Shown here: positions 1 to 8,684 of the stretch, piece by piece
Position numbering within the stretch: position 1 is the first letter of the stretch
How the letters are laid out: every line of letters starts with the position of its first letter
Translations under genes and position numbers: made by a program
The notes under the pieces: generated by a model
The model's input: only the letters and a program-made list of their open reading frames with translations
What the model was told of the DNA's origin: nothing
Databases searched by the model: none
Assembly (NCBI GenBank): GCA_030950985.1
Contig: JAUZQM010000011.1
Coordinates: forward strand, 1 to 41,561
Source of the DNA: Mariprofundaceae bacterium
Lineage (GTDB): Bacteria > Pseudomonadota > Zetaproteobacteria > Mariprofundales > Mariprofundaceae
Direction: 5' to 3'
Length of the DNA stretch: 41,561 nucleotides

Positions 1-752
1 CAGCCGTGTCATCCGCTCAAAACATTATCAAATGTTGTAAACGTTGTAATCTTGATGTGTCTGGTATGGTGCTCGAACAAGTAGCTTCCAGTGAAGCAGT
101 ATTAAGCCAAGATGAAAAAGATATTGGTGTTGTTTTGATTGATATTGGTGGTGGAACAACGGATATGGCCATCTTTATTGATGGGGCGATTACACATACA
201 GCGGTGATTCCGATTGGTGGTGATCATCTAACCAGTGATTTAGTGAATTGTTTGCGCACATCTGCAAGGGAAGCTGATATATTAAAAATAAGATATGGTT
301 CATGTATGGTTGATTTAGTGCCTGGCGATGAACAAATTGATGTTCCTGGTGTAGGCGGACGTGAATCAAGCCCCATGTCAAGACAGGTGATGGTGCAATA
401 CCTTGAGGCAAGAACCCTGGAACTCTTAGAGTATGTAAAAAACGAATTACAACGTTCAGGTTATGAAGAATTAGTTGCTGCGGGCTTGGTGATTACAGGT
501 GGCACATCTTTATTGGAAGGCATGGTGGAACTTGCGGAACAAACATTTGATGGATTACCCGTACGTCGAGGTTACCCACAAGGTGTAGATGGTTTAGTTG
601 ATGTCGTTTCTAGCCCTATTTATGCTACAGGTGTGGGGTTATTATTATATGGTAAAAATAATCAACATACATCAGCTGTAGCACATAGTATAAATGAAGA
701 TCATCAAGGACTTTGGCACAAGATGCGACAATGGTTTGGCGATACAAAGTAA
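1..752 (+). CDS. ftsA: Cell division protein FtsA, C-terminal part (5' end outside window)
   Basis: Actin-like ATPase that tethers FtsZ filaments to the inner membrane and recruits later divisome proteins. The reading frame is open from the window edge (first full codon at base 3), so the true start lies upstream and about 250 residues are seen. The phosphate-binding segment VLIDIGGGTTDMAIF and the later VITGGTSLLEGM segment are typical of the actin/FtsA ATPase core. The last residues (GLWHKMRQWFG) form the amphipathic membrane-targeting helix that ends FtsA proteins. It is followed 36 bp later by ftsZ, the usual order in the division and cell wall cluster. Identification is firm. The GTG at base 6 is internal and not a start. 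Confidence 0.95.
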   Translation, partial: AVSSAQNIIKCCKRCNLDVSGMVLEQVASSEAVLSQDEKDIGVVLIDIGGGTTDMAIFIDGAITHTAVIPIGGDHLTSDLVNCLRTSAREADILKIRYGSCMVDLVPGDEQIDVPGVGGRESSPMSRQVMVQYLEARTLELLEYVKNELQRSGYEELVAAGLVITGGTSLLEGMVELAEQTFDGLPVRRGYPQGVDGLVDVVSSPIYATGVGLLLYGKNNQHTSAVAHSINEDHQGLWHKMRQWFGDTK

Positions 753-788
753 ACCATTAAATCAAAAGAATATAGTAAGGAGACGAAA

Positions 789-2051
789 GTGGCTATTTTT
801 TATGAACTAGATGAGACCAGCGGGCTTTCAGCCAAAATTAAAGTCATTGGTGTTGGTGGTGGTGGTGGTAATGCTATCAATAATATGATTTGTCAAAATA
901 TGACAGGCGTTGAATTTATTGTCGCTAATACCGATGCTCAAGCGATTGAGAAAAGTCAGGCTGAAATTCGTTTACAATTAGGTAGCGAACAAACACGTGG
1001 TCTGGGTGCAGGGGCAAAACCTCAAATTGGTAAAGAAGCGGCAGAGTTAGAAAAAGAACATTTGCGTGAATTGCTTGTTGATACAGACATGTTATTTATT
1101 ACAGCAGGCATGGGTGGTGGAACCGGGACAGGCGCAGCACCCGTCATTGCCGAAGTTGCCAAAGAAATGGGTATTCTTAGTGTAGGTATTGTGACCAAAC
1201 CTTTTGCTTTTGAAGGTCGACGTCGTATGAAACAAGCTGAAGAAGGGATTCAGGAGCTTCATAAATTTATTGATACATTGATTGTCATCCCAAATCAAAA
1301 ACTTTTGGGTGCTGTGAGTAAAAACACAAGCTTGATGGATTCTTTTATTGAAGCTGATAATGTTTTATATCAAGCAGTGAAAGGTATTTCTGATTTGATT
1401 GCTAATTCAGGCTATATCAATGTGGATTTTGCCGATGTGAAATCTGTAATGAGTGAAGAACAGAGCATGGCAATGATGGGAACAGGACGAGCAAGTGGTG
1501 AAAACCGTGCTTGTGAAGCCATCGAAAAAGCTATCTCGTCTTCTCTGCTTGAAGATGTTAATATTCAAGGTGCGCGTTCCGTTTTAATTAACGTAACTGG
1601 CAATGAAAGTGTTGGTTTGCATGAAGTTGATGAAGCCGTCGGAACGATTTCGAATCTTGTTGACGAAGATGCCAATATTATCTTTGGTGTTGTCAATGAT
1701 CCTGATATGGGAGATGAATTAAGTATTACAGTGGTAGCAACGGGTTTAAATCATAAGCTTTCCCCTGTAGTTCTGAAGGAAGAAAGTAAAGAAGTGGTAC
1801 AAGAAGTTACCATGCCTAAACAAACTAAAACTAGTATTCCGCATGCTAAAGATTATGCTAAATTTGAAGTGACGAAAACCGTGAGAAGTTCCTCAAAATC
1901 AAATAATACAGTGGCTTATGATGAAGCTGAACTTGCTATTCCTGCATATGAACGTAATCAATCAGGAGCTAGAGCAGTCGTAGGTCAAGCAGTGGCACGT
2001 GAGAAAGATCAAATATCTATCCCAACATGGATTCGCAAACAAGCAGACTAA
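789..2051 (+). CDS. ftsZ: Cell division GTPase FtsZ
   Basis: Tubulin-like GTPase that polymerises into the cytokinetic Z ring. The 420-residue protein shows the nucleotide-binding glycine-rich loop GVGGGGGNA (residues 21-29), the tubulin signature GGGTGTG (109-115), and NPDMGDE-type T7-loop sequence (here NDPDMGDE) that completes the active site of the neighbouring subunit. A variable linker from about residue 325 leads to the C-terminal conserved peptide ISIPTWIRKQAD, which binds FtsA and ZipA-like partners. The start is GTG at 789, preceded by AAGGAGA at 777-783 with good spacing. Length and motifs are complete, so this is a functional gene. lpxC follows after a 67 bp gap. Confidence 0.98.
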   Translation: MAIFYELDETSGLSAKIKVIGVGGGGGNAINNMICQNMTGVEFIVANTDAQAIEKSQAEIRLQLGSEQTRGLGAGAKPQIGKEAAELEKEHLRELLVDTDMLFITAGMGGGTGTGAAPVIAEVAKEMGILSVGIVTKPFAFEGRRRMKQAEEGIQELHKFIDTLIVIPNQKLLGAVSKNTSLMDSFIEADNVLYQAVKGISDLIANSGYINVDFADVKSVMSEEQSMAMMGTGRASGENRACEAIEKAISSSLLEDVNIQGARSVLINVTGNESVGLHEVDEAVGTISNLVDEDANIIFGVVNDPDMGDELSITVVATGLNHKLSPVVLKEESKEVVQEVTMPKQTKTSIPHAKDYAKFEVTKTVRSSSKSNNTVAYDEAELAIPAYERNQSGARAVVGQAVAREKDQISIPTWIRKQAD

Positions 2052-2118
2052 ACCATGATATGTGGATTGGATGACTTTATACTTTTAAATAATGAGCCTT
2101 TTGGGAAGGATGGTTGTT

Positions 2119-3030
2119 ATGATGCTACAATGTACATTAAATCACAGTATTCGTTGTAGTGGAATCGGTCTCCATTCAGGAAGAAAAATTCAGTTAGTGT
2201 TACACCCTGCTCCAGAGGATAGTGGCATTACTTTCTATCGAACAGATTTGGATATCACTATTCCTGCCCATTCAAACTACGTCACGGACACTAGGCTTTG
2301 TACCACATTAGGGACAAATGAAGGTCATGTATCTACTGTAGAACACTTGTTATCAGCACTTGCAGGTCTAGGCATTGATAATGTTCGTATTGATATCAAT
2401 GGGTCTGAAATACCTATTATGGATGGTTCTGCAGCACCGTTTGTTTTTCTGATTCAATGTGCTGGTATTCGCAAACAATCAAAAGTAAAGAAAGTGATTC
2501 GTATCTTGGATAAAGTGGAAGCATCTCAAGATGATAAATATTGCGCACTTTATCCATCAAAGAGTTTTAAAATATCGTACACATTAGATTATGATCATCC
2601 ACTATTACATCAGTGCAAAGTAAGCATTGATTTTTCAAATCAAGCATACACGCGTGAAGTTAGCCGGGCTCGTACCTTTGGTTTTTTACATGAAATTGAA
2701 GCGTTACAAAAGTCTGGTCTCGCTTTGGGTGGATCTTTGGAAAATGCTATTGTTTTGGATCAGTACCGCGTGATTAATGAAGGTGGCTTGCGCTACCATG
2801 ACGAATGTGTACGCCACAAAGTTTTAGATACTGTAGGTGATTTATCATTGGCTGGTTTACCCATCTTAGGGGCATTTGAAGGCATGAGAACAGGTCACGA
2901 AATGAATCACCATTTAGTTGAAAAATTATTAAATACGCCTGAAGCATGGATTATTGAAGATATGGTCAATGCTACTACCAGTATAGAACAACATAAAACT
3001 TCAGCATCTTTAAATCCACAATATTCTTAA
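2119..3030 (+). CDS. lpxC: UDP-3-O-acyl-N-acetylglucosamine deacetylase LpxC
   Basis: Zinc amidase catalysing the first committed step of lipid A synthesis in the cytoplasm. From the chosen start the protein is 303 residues, like the E. coli enzyme. The zinc ligands correspond to H76 in TVEHLLSAL, and H233 and D237 in RHKVLDTVGDL. The general acid-base histidine is H260 in TGHEMNHH. The start is ATG 2119 because GGAAGG at 2104-2109 lies about 9 bases upstream and the protein then begins MMLQCTLNHSI, matching the family. An upstream in-frame ATG at 2092 would add nine residues and lacks a ribosome site. The gene closes the ftsA-ftsZ-lpxC run. LpxC level is controlled by LapB-dependent proteolysis in enterobacteria, and lapB is also in this window. 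Confidence 0.96.
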   Translation: MMLQCTLNHSIRCSGIGLHSGRKIQLVLHPAPEDSGITFYRTDLDITIPAHSNYVTDTRLCTTLGTNEGHVSTVEHLLSALAGLGIDNVRIDINGSEIPIMDGSAAPFVFLIQCAGIRKQSKVKKVIRILDKVEASQDDKYCALYPSKSFKISYTLDYDHPLLHQCKVSIDFSNQAYTREVSRARTFGFLHEIEALQKSGLALGGSLENAIVLDQYRVINEGGLRYHDECVRHKVLDTVGDLSLAGLPILGAFEGMRTGHEMNHHLVEKLLNTPEAWIIEDMVNATTSIEQHKTSASLNPQYS

Positions 3031-3451
3031 CTTAACCTTATAACATTCGAATAATCAAAGTACAGAAAATGATATATCTACTCAGTGTTGACCATCATAT
3101 TTTTCTTTTTGAATAGAAAACAACCAAGGTTTCTCAAATATTTTACGGATATTTTGAAATTTACATGGATAATAATTATAGTTTTTATATTTTATTATCC
3201 AATCTTGGAAGGGTTAAAACCCTTCAGATGGCAGCTTTTAGCATTTTCTTTTATAGTTCTGAGTACAGCAGAAGAATACAGGCATGAAACGGACTCATTT
3301 TTCCGATGACACGTTCATCTTGTATGGTGTGAAAATATCGAAAAAGCATTCTTTATGATTATTTTTCAGCATGATTCAGAGGATTTATCTCGGTAACTAT
3401 ATTCAGAGATGGAAGTTGATACATTGTCATGAGTAGTGTTGAAAAATCATG
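3031..3451. other. Gene-poor stretch after lpxC
   Basis: I see no supported gene here. A 74-codon open frame at 3085-3309 with a GTG start is hydrophobic and AT-rich, has no clear ribosome site and resembles nothing I know. The segment near 3313-3335 can be read as HLVWCENIEKAFF, faintly like the N-terminal region of IS200 transposases, so decay of the element at 3452-3662 may begin here. No terminator for lpxC is evident. Confidence 0.4.
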
Positions 3452-3662
3452 GTATCGATGCCCCCGCAGGTTTCCGTGAGCAAGCTGATTCAAAAGGTGA
3501 AGGGAAAAGCATCGTACGAATTACAACGATAATTTATAGAGTTGCGAAAGGAATATTGGGGTCAACGGATATTTTTCATGCAATACGGGTAATGTGACGT
3601 ATATTGATGGGTACATGAAATAGAATGATAATTTCAAGCTTGCCGACTTTGAGTTGATCTGA
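3452..3662 (+). pseudogene. Decayed IS200/IS605-family transposase (tnpA) remnant
   Basis: The frame starting at 3452 reads VSMPPQVSVSKLIQKVKGKA followed by SYELQR, a stop at 3530-3532, then FIELRKEYWGQRIFF. This is the middle and C-terminal part of Y1 (HUH) transposases of the IS200 type, which usually read HVH-LVS-PP-SVSKL and later RYWGRHFWARGYF. After 3587 the match continues in another frame as GNVTYIDGYMK, a stop, and NDNFKLADFEL to 3662. The N-terminal half with the HUH histidines and the GYF segment with the tyrosine region are lost or unrecognisable. At least two stops and one frameshift show it is dead. Right-end hairpins follow at once. Confidence 0.75.
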
Positions 3663-3664
3663 AG

Positions 3665-3701
3665 CCGCTTTAAGGCGGAATCTTGCAGTCGGCTTTAGCC
3701 G
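3665..3701 (+). repeat. Paired stem-loops resembling an IS200/IS605 right end
   Basis: Two small hairpins follow the tnpA remnant: CCGC (3665-3668) pairing with GCGG (3675-3678), and CGGC-TTTA-GCCG (3690-3701). Short subterminal hairpins are what IS200/IS605 transposases recognise at the ends. Their position just after the decayed gene supports reading them as the element's right end. This is inference from position and shape. Confidence 0.5.
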
Positions 3702-3816
3702 AAACACCATATAAAATATACCCGATCAATGTAAGTTAACAGGCAAGTTCACCGGCATTAGCGATCAATGCGGCAAAGGCAAATATTGACACTTTGCTTT
3801 GCAGGCTAATAAGCAT

Positions 3817-3846
3817 AAAAAAAGCCGTCATGAAAGTGACGGCTTT
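3817..3846 (-). terminator. Rho-independent terminator of glnA
   Basis: AAAGCCGTCA (3821-3830) pairs perfectly with TGACGGCTTT (3837-3846) around a six-base loop. On the minus strand the stem is followed by a T run (the As at 3817-3822), so it ends transcription of glnA, whose stop codon is about 22 bp away. The opposite side also has four Ts, so weak activity in the other direction is possible. Confidence 0.9.
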
Positions 3847-3868
3847 TACTACGAATCAATTGATTCTA

Positions 3869-5284
3869 TTATACTGAATAATACATTTCCATTTCTATTG
3901 GATGTGGACGCATGCGAATTTCATTCACTTCTTCCATCTTTAATCCGATGTAAGCATCAATCATATCATCATCCATCACACCGCCGACTTTCAAGAACTC
4001 GCGATCAGCACTCAGTGCTTCCAAAGCTTGATCCAAACTATTACATACAGTCGGAATTTTCGCTTCTTCTTCAGGTGACAAAGCATACAAATTCATATCA
4101 GAAGGTTCGCCAGGATCGATTTTATTGGCAATACCATCAAGGCCAGCCATCAATAAAGCAGTGTATGCCAAATATGGGTTCGCCGTGCAATCTGGGAAAC
4201 GTACTTCAATACGACGCGCTGGATCAGAATTGACCACAGGAATACGAATTGATGCAGAGCGGTTACGATTTGAATAAGCCAACATGACTGGTGCTTCAAA
4301 ACCGGGAACCAAACGTTTATATGAGTTGGTAGACGCATTGGTGAACGCATTAAGAGCGCGTGCATGTTTAATGATACCACCGATATACCACAACGCTTCT
4401 TGTGAAAGATTTGCATATTGATCACCTGCAAAAAGGTTCACACCATCTTTCCAAATCGATTGATGAACATGCATCGCTGTACCATTATCACCGTAGATAG
4501 GTTTAGGCATGAATGTTGCAGTTTTACCATGTGCATCAGCAACATTATGTACCACATATTTATACCATTGCGCACGATCAGCAATATCAATTAACTCACC
4601 GAATTTCATGGCTAATTCGCATTGACCCGCAGTCGCTACTTCATGGTGATGACATTCCATTTCCATGCCAAGATCAGTCATGACGAGTGACATGTCATTG
4701 CGTATTTCATGCAAAGAATCCACAGGCGGAACAGGGAAATAACCACCCTTCACTTTAGGACGATGACCCGTGTTTTTACCTTCAAATTTTTCATTGGAAT
4801 TCCAAGCAGCTTCTTGAGAACCAATTTCATAGCTACAAGAGCCCATTTCATTGCTGTAACGCATGCTATCAAAAACAAAAAATTCTAATTCAGGACCAAA
4901 ATAAACGGTATCCGCAATACCTGCTTTCTTGATATATTTTAATGCACGTTGTGCGACTTGGCGTGGGCAACGGTTGTAATCTTCTCCAGAAATCGGATCA
5001 ATTACTTGAGCAACCAAAACCAGTGTGCAAGCTTCAAAAAATGGATCGATACGTGCGCTATCTGGATCAGGAATCAATGCCATATCGGAGTTGTTAATTT
5101 CACACCAACCCTCAATCGAAGAGCCATCAAAGGCAAAGCCATCTTCGAAGCAATCTTCTTTCAATGTGTGAATAGGAAATGTTACATGTTGCCATTTTCC
5201 CTTACTATCCGTAAAACGAACATCAACAAAATCGCATTCATTTTCTTCAATTAGTTCAAAGACCTTCTTTATCGCGTCACTCAC
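3869..5284 (-). CDS. glnA: Type I glutamine synthetase GlnA
   Basis: ATP-dependent ligase making glutamine from glutamate and ammonia, a dodecamer in the cytoplasm. The 471 residues match the GS-I beta class. Visible are [11 protein letters not shown] (51-60 region), PELEFFVFD (131-139), [16 protein letters not shown] (261-276), and the [11 protein letters not shown] flap (339-349). [10 protein letters not shown] contains Tyr400, the adenylylation site used for regulation by GlnE. The start is GTG at 5284, with GGAGGA a few bases upstream on the minus strand. It is monocistronic with its own terminator, transcribed divergently from pyrE. I could not find a convincing sigma-54 promoter or NtrC sites in the 190 bp upstream. 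Confidence 0.98.
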   Translation of the reverse strand: MSDAIKKVFELIEENECDFVDVRFTDSKGKWQHVTFPIHTLKEDCFEDGFAFDGSSIEGWCEINNSDMALIPDPDSARIDPFFEACTLVLVAQVIDPISGEDYNRCPRQVAQRALKYIKKAGIADTVYFGPELEFFVFDSMRYSNEMGSCSYEIGSQEAAWNSNEKFEGKNTGHRPKVKGGYFPVPPVDSLHEIRNDMSLVMTDLGMEMECHHHEVATAGQCELAMKFGELIDIADRAQWYKYVVHNVADAHGKTATFMPKPIYGDNGTAMHVHQSIWKDGVNLFAGDQYANLSQEALWYIGGIIKHARALNAFTNASTNSYKRLVPGFEAPVMLAYSNRNRSASIRIPVVNSDPARRIEVRFPDCTANPYLAYTALLMAGLDGIANKIDPGEPSDMNLYALSPEEEAKIPTVCNSLDQALEALSADREFLKVGGVMDDDMIDAYIGLKMEEVNEIRMRPHPIEMEMYYSV

Positions 5285-5478
5285 AAGTATATTCCTCCAG
5301 AGATATGTTTAGCCCATGCAAAAAAGCATTCGGAACGATACACAACTCCATTTAATGTACAATATACGAAGGCATCGGATGTTAAAAATATCGCAAGTGA
5401 TACAGTGCGCAAAAAAATAATGATACACATGACATTTCAAGCGTGATGAAGTAAGAAAAAACATAAAGGATAATGATA

Positions 5479-6057
5479 ATGAAAGAACAAAAAATTTTAG
5501 ATATGTACGAGGATGCTGGAGCATTATTGAATGGGCATTTCATCCTTTCAAGTGGTCGTCATTCAGCGCGTTATTTACAATCAGCATTGGTGTTGATGTC
5601 GATGGAAAATGCTAAGGAATTAGCTGAATCCTTGATTAAAAATATGAATCCTGATGATTTTGATATGGTTGTTTCTCCTGCCATTGGTGGTTTGGTGATT
5701 GGTCAAGAAGTAGCACGGCAATTAAAAAAACCATTTATTTTCACCGAACGTAAAGAAGGTGTGATGCAAATGCGGCGTGGCTTTTCCATTCCAAAAGGTA
5801 CAAAGCTTTTGGTGGTGGAAGATGTGATTACAACGGGTGGTTCAGTCTGTGAATGTATGGCAGTGGTGCGTGAACATGGTGGCGTGCCGACATCGATTGT
5901 GGCTGTTGTCGATCGAGCACCCGATGCAGAAGGACGTTTTGATGTACCTCATAGCACCGCAATTGCATTGAATGTTGAAACCTTTGCAGCCGATAGCTGC
6001 CCTTTATGTGCAAAAGGCACACCTGCGGTAAAACCTGGTAGTCGAGGTAGTGTTTAA
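5479..6057 (+). CDS. pyrE: Orotate phosphoribosyltransferase PyrE
   Basis: Transfers phosphoribose from PRPP to orotate in pyrimidine synthesis. The PRPP-binding signature LVVEDVITTGGS occupies residues 111-122, and the flexible-loop lysine/arginine segment FTERKEGVMQMRRGF precedes it. The C-terminal DSCPLCAKGTPAVKPGSR resembles the pyrE subgroup found outside enterobacteria. Start 5479 is preferred because AAAGGA (5465-5470) is 8 bases upstream. The in-frame ATG at 5473 is too close to it. The stop overlaps the start of the RNase J gene by one base (TAATG), implying translational coupling. The other pyrimidine gene here, pyrF, lies 25 kb away with lapAB. Confidence 0.96.
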   Translation: MKEQKILDMYEDAGALLNGHFILSSGRHSARYLQSALVLMSMENAKELAESLIKNMNPDDFDMVVSPAIGGLVIGQEVARQLKKPFIFTERKEGVMQMRRGFSIPKGTKLLVVEDVITTGGSVCECMAVVREHGGVPTSIVAVVDRAPDAEGRFDVPHSTAIALNVETFAADSCPLCAKGTPAVKPGSRGSV

Positions 6058-7724
6058 TGGCTAAATTTTCAGAAGGTGCCGTGATTCGCTGTTTTCCTTT
6101 TGGTGGTGTGGGTGAATTTGGCAAAAACATGATGGTGTACGCTGTCGATGATGATGCTGTCATTGTCGATTGTGGCATGGGATTTCCAGAACCTGGTCAA
6201 CATGGTATTGACGTCGTTGTGCCTGATATTACAGCACTCAATGAGATGGGCTTAAAAATTCATGCCTTATTATTAACCCATGGTCATGAAGATCATATTG
6301 GTGGCGTGCCGTTTTTATTGCCTAAATTACATGTGCCTGTTTATGGTACGTCCATTACCTTAGCGATGGTTAAAGCGAAGTTATCAGAACGCGGTTATAA
6401 AGGTGATTTACGCCGTTTGGATGAACATACACCCATTAAAATCGGTCCTTTTCGGGTTGAAGGTGTACCCGTAACCCATTCGATTATGGATGCCATTTCA
6501 ATCGTGATTCACACCGACCAAGGTGCGATTATTCATACGGGTGATTTTAAGTTTGATGCTTCTCCAATTGATGGTCGCGTGAGTGGTTTGGCACGTTTTG
6601 GTGAATTAGGCGAAGAAGGTGTGTTGTTATTGGCAGCTGATTCGACCAATGCCACACGTGATGGCACAGTACCTTCTGAAAGCACGGTAGGGCCAGCGTT
6701 GAAAGAAGCTGTATCGACATGTAAAGGCAAAGTAGTCGTAACAACATTTGCTTCTAATATGTTTCGCATTCAACAAATTGTTGAAGCTGCCCAAGCATCA
6801 GGGCGACGTGTTGCCATTGCAGGTCGTAGCCTTGAAAAAAATATTGGTTTAAGCCGTGAATTAAATCGCATTCATTTCCCTTCCAATATTTTGATAGATA
6901 TTAAGCGTTCAGGCAGCGTACCCGATTCAGAATTATTGATTATTGCTACAGGTTCACAAGGTGAATGGCGTGCTGCTTTGGCACGCATTGCACAAGATAA
7001 ATTCCCCGGTATTCGTTTAGGCGCGGATGATTTGGTGATTTTTTCATCCTCCAATATTCCCGGCAATGAACGGGTGATTGCAGGATTATTTAACCATATT
7101 TACCGCCGTGGTGCGCGCGTTTTACATGCACGACAAGCCGCTTTACATGTATCAGGACATGCCCAAGCTGATGAACTCAAAACCATGTTGACGTTGACCA
7201 AACCAAAATATTTTTATCCCGTGCATGGTGAATTTCGTAACTTGGTCGAACATCAAGAATTAGGTGTGAGTACAGGCATTCCCTTTAAAAACACAGTCTT
7301 AGCTGAAAATGGACAGAGTGTGGTGATCGATGAGTACGGCATTGGTCGTGGTCCTAAATTTCATGCTGGTGCGGTTTTTGTGGATGGTACGCATCGGGAT
7401 GAAGTCGATGATATGGTTTTGCGTGATCGTCGTGTTTTAGCAGACGATGGCATGATTTCAGTGACCGTTTTAATTTCACAAAACGAAGGTTCTTTGTTGG
7501 CAAAACCTGAGTTGATTGCACGCGGTGTTTTACATGAATCGGTGAGTGAAAAAGTGTTGGAAGAAGCTGCCGATGATATGCATCGTCATTTAAGCAACAT
7601 TGATCAAGAAATGTTGGCTGATTTAGATGAAACCCGTGAAGAAATTCGTGTTTGGTTGCGTCGCTGGTGTAAACGTCATTTAGGTCGCCGTCCGATGGTG
7701 TTGCCTGTTGTGCTTGAAATTTAG
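6057..7724 (+). CDS. Ribonuclease J family protein
   Basis: Metallo-beta-lactamase/beta-CASP ribonuclease with 5'-3' exonuclease and endonuclease activity in RNA decay and maturation. The 555 residues have the full family layout. The zinc motif HGHEDHIGG is at 75-83, further metal ligands are H141 and D163 (TGDFKFD), the beta-CASP region is about 200-360, HVSGHAQADEL is at 364-374, the PVHGEFR motif is at 388-394, and a C-terminal domain runs from about 450. No key residue is missing. It starts on the last base of pyrE. RNase J is standard in Firmicutes, alphaproteobacteria and several other lines but absent from E. coli and most gammaproteobacteria, which helps place the organism. Whether it is closer to RNase J1 or J2 cannot be judged here. 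Confidence 0.93.
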   Translation: MAKFSEGAVIRCFPFGGVGEFGKNMMVYAVDDDAVIVDCGMGFPEPGQHGIDVVVPDITALNEMGLKIHALLLTHGHEDHIGGVPFLLPKLHVPVYGTSITLAMVKAKLSERGYKGDLRRLDEHTPIKIGPFRVEGVPVTHSIMDAISIVIHTDQGAIIHTGDFKFDASPIDGRVSGLARFGELGEEGVLLLAADSTNATRDGTVPSESTVGPALKEAVSTCKGKVVVTTFASNMFRIQQIVEAAQASGRRVAIAGRSLEKNIGLSRELNRIHFPSNILIDIKRSGSVPDSELLIIATGSQGEWRAALARIAQDKFPGIRLGADDLVIFSSSNIPGNERVIAGLFNHIYRRGARVLHARQAALHVSGHAQADELKTMLTLTKPKYFYPVHGEFRNLVEHQELGVSTGIPFKNTVLAENGQSVVIDEYGIGRGPKFHAGAVFVDGTHRDEVDDMVLRDRRVLADDGMISVTVLISQNEGSLLAKPELIARGVLHESVSEKVLEEAADDMHRHLSNIDQEMLADLDETREEIRVWLRRWCKRHLGRRPMVLPVVLEI

Positions 7725-7770
7725 TACGTCATCTTCGATAGGTTTGTGGGCGGCACTTAAAGGCACTTGG

Positions 7771-8133
7771 GTGGATCGAATGCTTTTGTTTACCGCCTTA
7801 TTTAGTATTATTGTTGTTTGGCAGTGGGTTCATCTAGTCGTTGGTGAATCCACACCTATGGTGCGTATTTTTCATGCAAAAACATTATTGGCGAGTTATC
7901 CCTTAACTGCCGAAAAATCAGTTCATTATGATGCACAGGGAGATGTTGGTGGCGCTGAGATTGTGATTGAGGGGGGGCATGTGCGTATTATTCATTCGAC
8001 ATGTGCAAGCAAGGCATGTGTGCTTTCTGGAGAACATCACCAATTGGGTGATATGATTGTTTGTGTTCCCAACCGCATCCTTGTACTGATTGATGGACAA
8101 AAGGATTTACGTTTGGATGCTGTAACGGAATGA
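7771..8133 (+). CDS. NusG domain II-containing membrane-anchored protein
   Basis: Small protein with one N-terminal membrane segment (MLLFTALFSIIVVWQWVHLV) and an extracytoplasmic NusG-domain-II fold. The family signature is seen as STCASKACVLSG followed by GDMIVCVPNRILVLI, with three conserved cysteines. I chose GTG 7771 because AAAGG (7759-7763) lies seven bases upstream and the anchor then begins at once. The open frame extends to TTG 7708 inside the RNase J gene. It overlaps the next gene by ATGA. In other bacteria such proteins stand beside Gx transporters and flavin-transfer (ApbE) or Rnf genes, suggesting an envelope redox role. Its biochemical function is unknown. Confidence 0.82.
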   Translation: MDRMLLFTALFSIIVVWQWVHLVVGESTPMVRIFHAKTLLASYPLTAEKSVHYDAQGDVGGAEIVIEGGHVRIIHSTCASKACVLSGEHHQLGDMIVCVPNRILVLIDGQKDLRLDAVTE

Positions 8134-8684
8134 ATCCATGCTTACCCTTACGTCCACCCTTGGTAGAGCTTGAAAAAAAAGCATTTTGGCTTGGTTTTTT
8201 ACTCCTTGCCAGTGGTTTACATGTCTTTGAAGCAGCTCTGCCCAATTTTGGCCCTTGGTTCAAATTGGGTTTGGCAAATATCATGACATTGATTGTTTTG
8301 GTACTGATGGGTGAGCGTTATGCGATTGCATTGGCTTTGGCGCGTATTGTGATTGGGGCTTTATTGTTGGGGACACTCTTTACGCCTACATTTATCGTGT
8401 CATTGATATCAACAGTGGCAGCCACGTTCAGCATGATTTTGGTCTGGCGATATGTGCCGAGAGTAAGTTTGATAGGGACAAGTTTGTGTGCGGCATTGGT
8501 GCATATGAGCGCACAATTTTGGGTTGTTGGAACATTTATTATTCAACAAAGTGCGTTGTATTACCTATTGCCGCCCTTACTTTTATTGGCTTGTTTGACA
8601 GGTTGGTTGAACGGAGCCTTAGCACACTATATGGTCGCACAACTTCAAATGAGGAATGGGGAAAACATTGTTGGGAAAAATTGA
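8130..8684 (+). CDS. Gx transporter family protein (annotated in relatives as heptaprenyl diphosphate synthase component I-like)
   Basis: Integral membrane protein of 184 residues with about five hydrophobic segments. The conserved PWFKLGLANIMTLIVL stretch (around residues 45-60) and GALLLGTLF are characteristic of the Gx transporter family (Pfam Hpre_diP_synt_I). The prenyl synthase label is historical and unlikely to describe this protein. It begins in the ATGA overlap with the NusG-II gene, and the two are commonly paired. No ApbE flavin transferase gene is present nearby, although it is often the third partner. The substrate is unknown. The family assignment is fairly firm, the function is not. 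Confidence 0.82.
   Translation: MNPCLPLRPPLVELEKKAFWLGFLLLASGLHVFEAALPNFGPWFKLGLANIMTLIVLVLMGERYAIALALARIVIGALLLGTLFTPTFIVSLISTVAATFSMILVWRYVPRVSLIGTSLCAALVHMSAQFWVVGTFIIQQSALYYLLPPLLLLACLTGWLNGALAHYMVAQLQMRNGENIVGKN

Noticed and set aside
3085-3309. 74-codon hydrophobic open frame after lpxC
   Set aside because: GTG start with no ribosome site, AT-driven composition, no family resemblance, lies next to transposon debris.
3799-5254. Long open frames antisense to glnA (3799-4233 and 4949-5254)
   Set aside because: They mirror the codon structure of a clearly functional glnA and have no ribosome sites or known motifs.
5285-5478. Possible sigma-54 promoter and NtrC sites between glnA and pyrE
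   Set aside because: No GG-N10-GC pattern in the TGGCAC/TTGC context and no convincing NtrC palindrome could be found on either strand.
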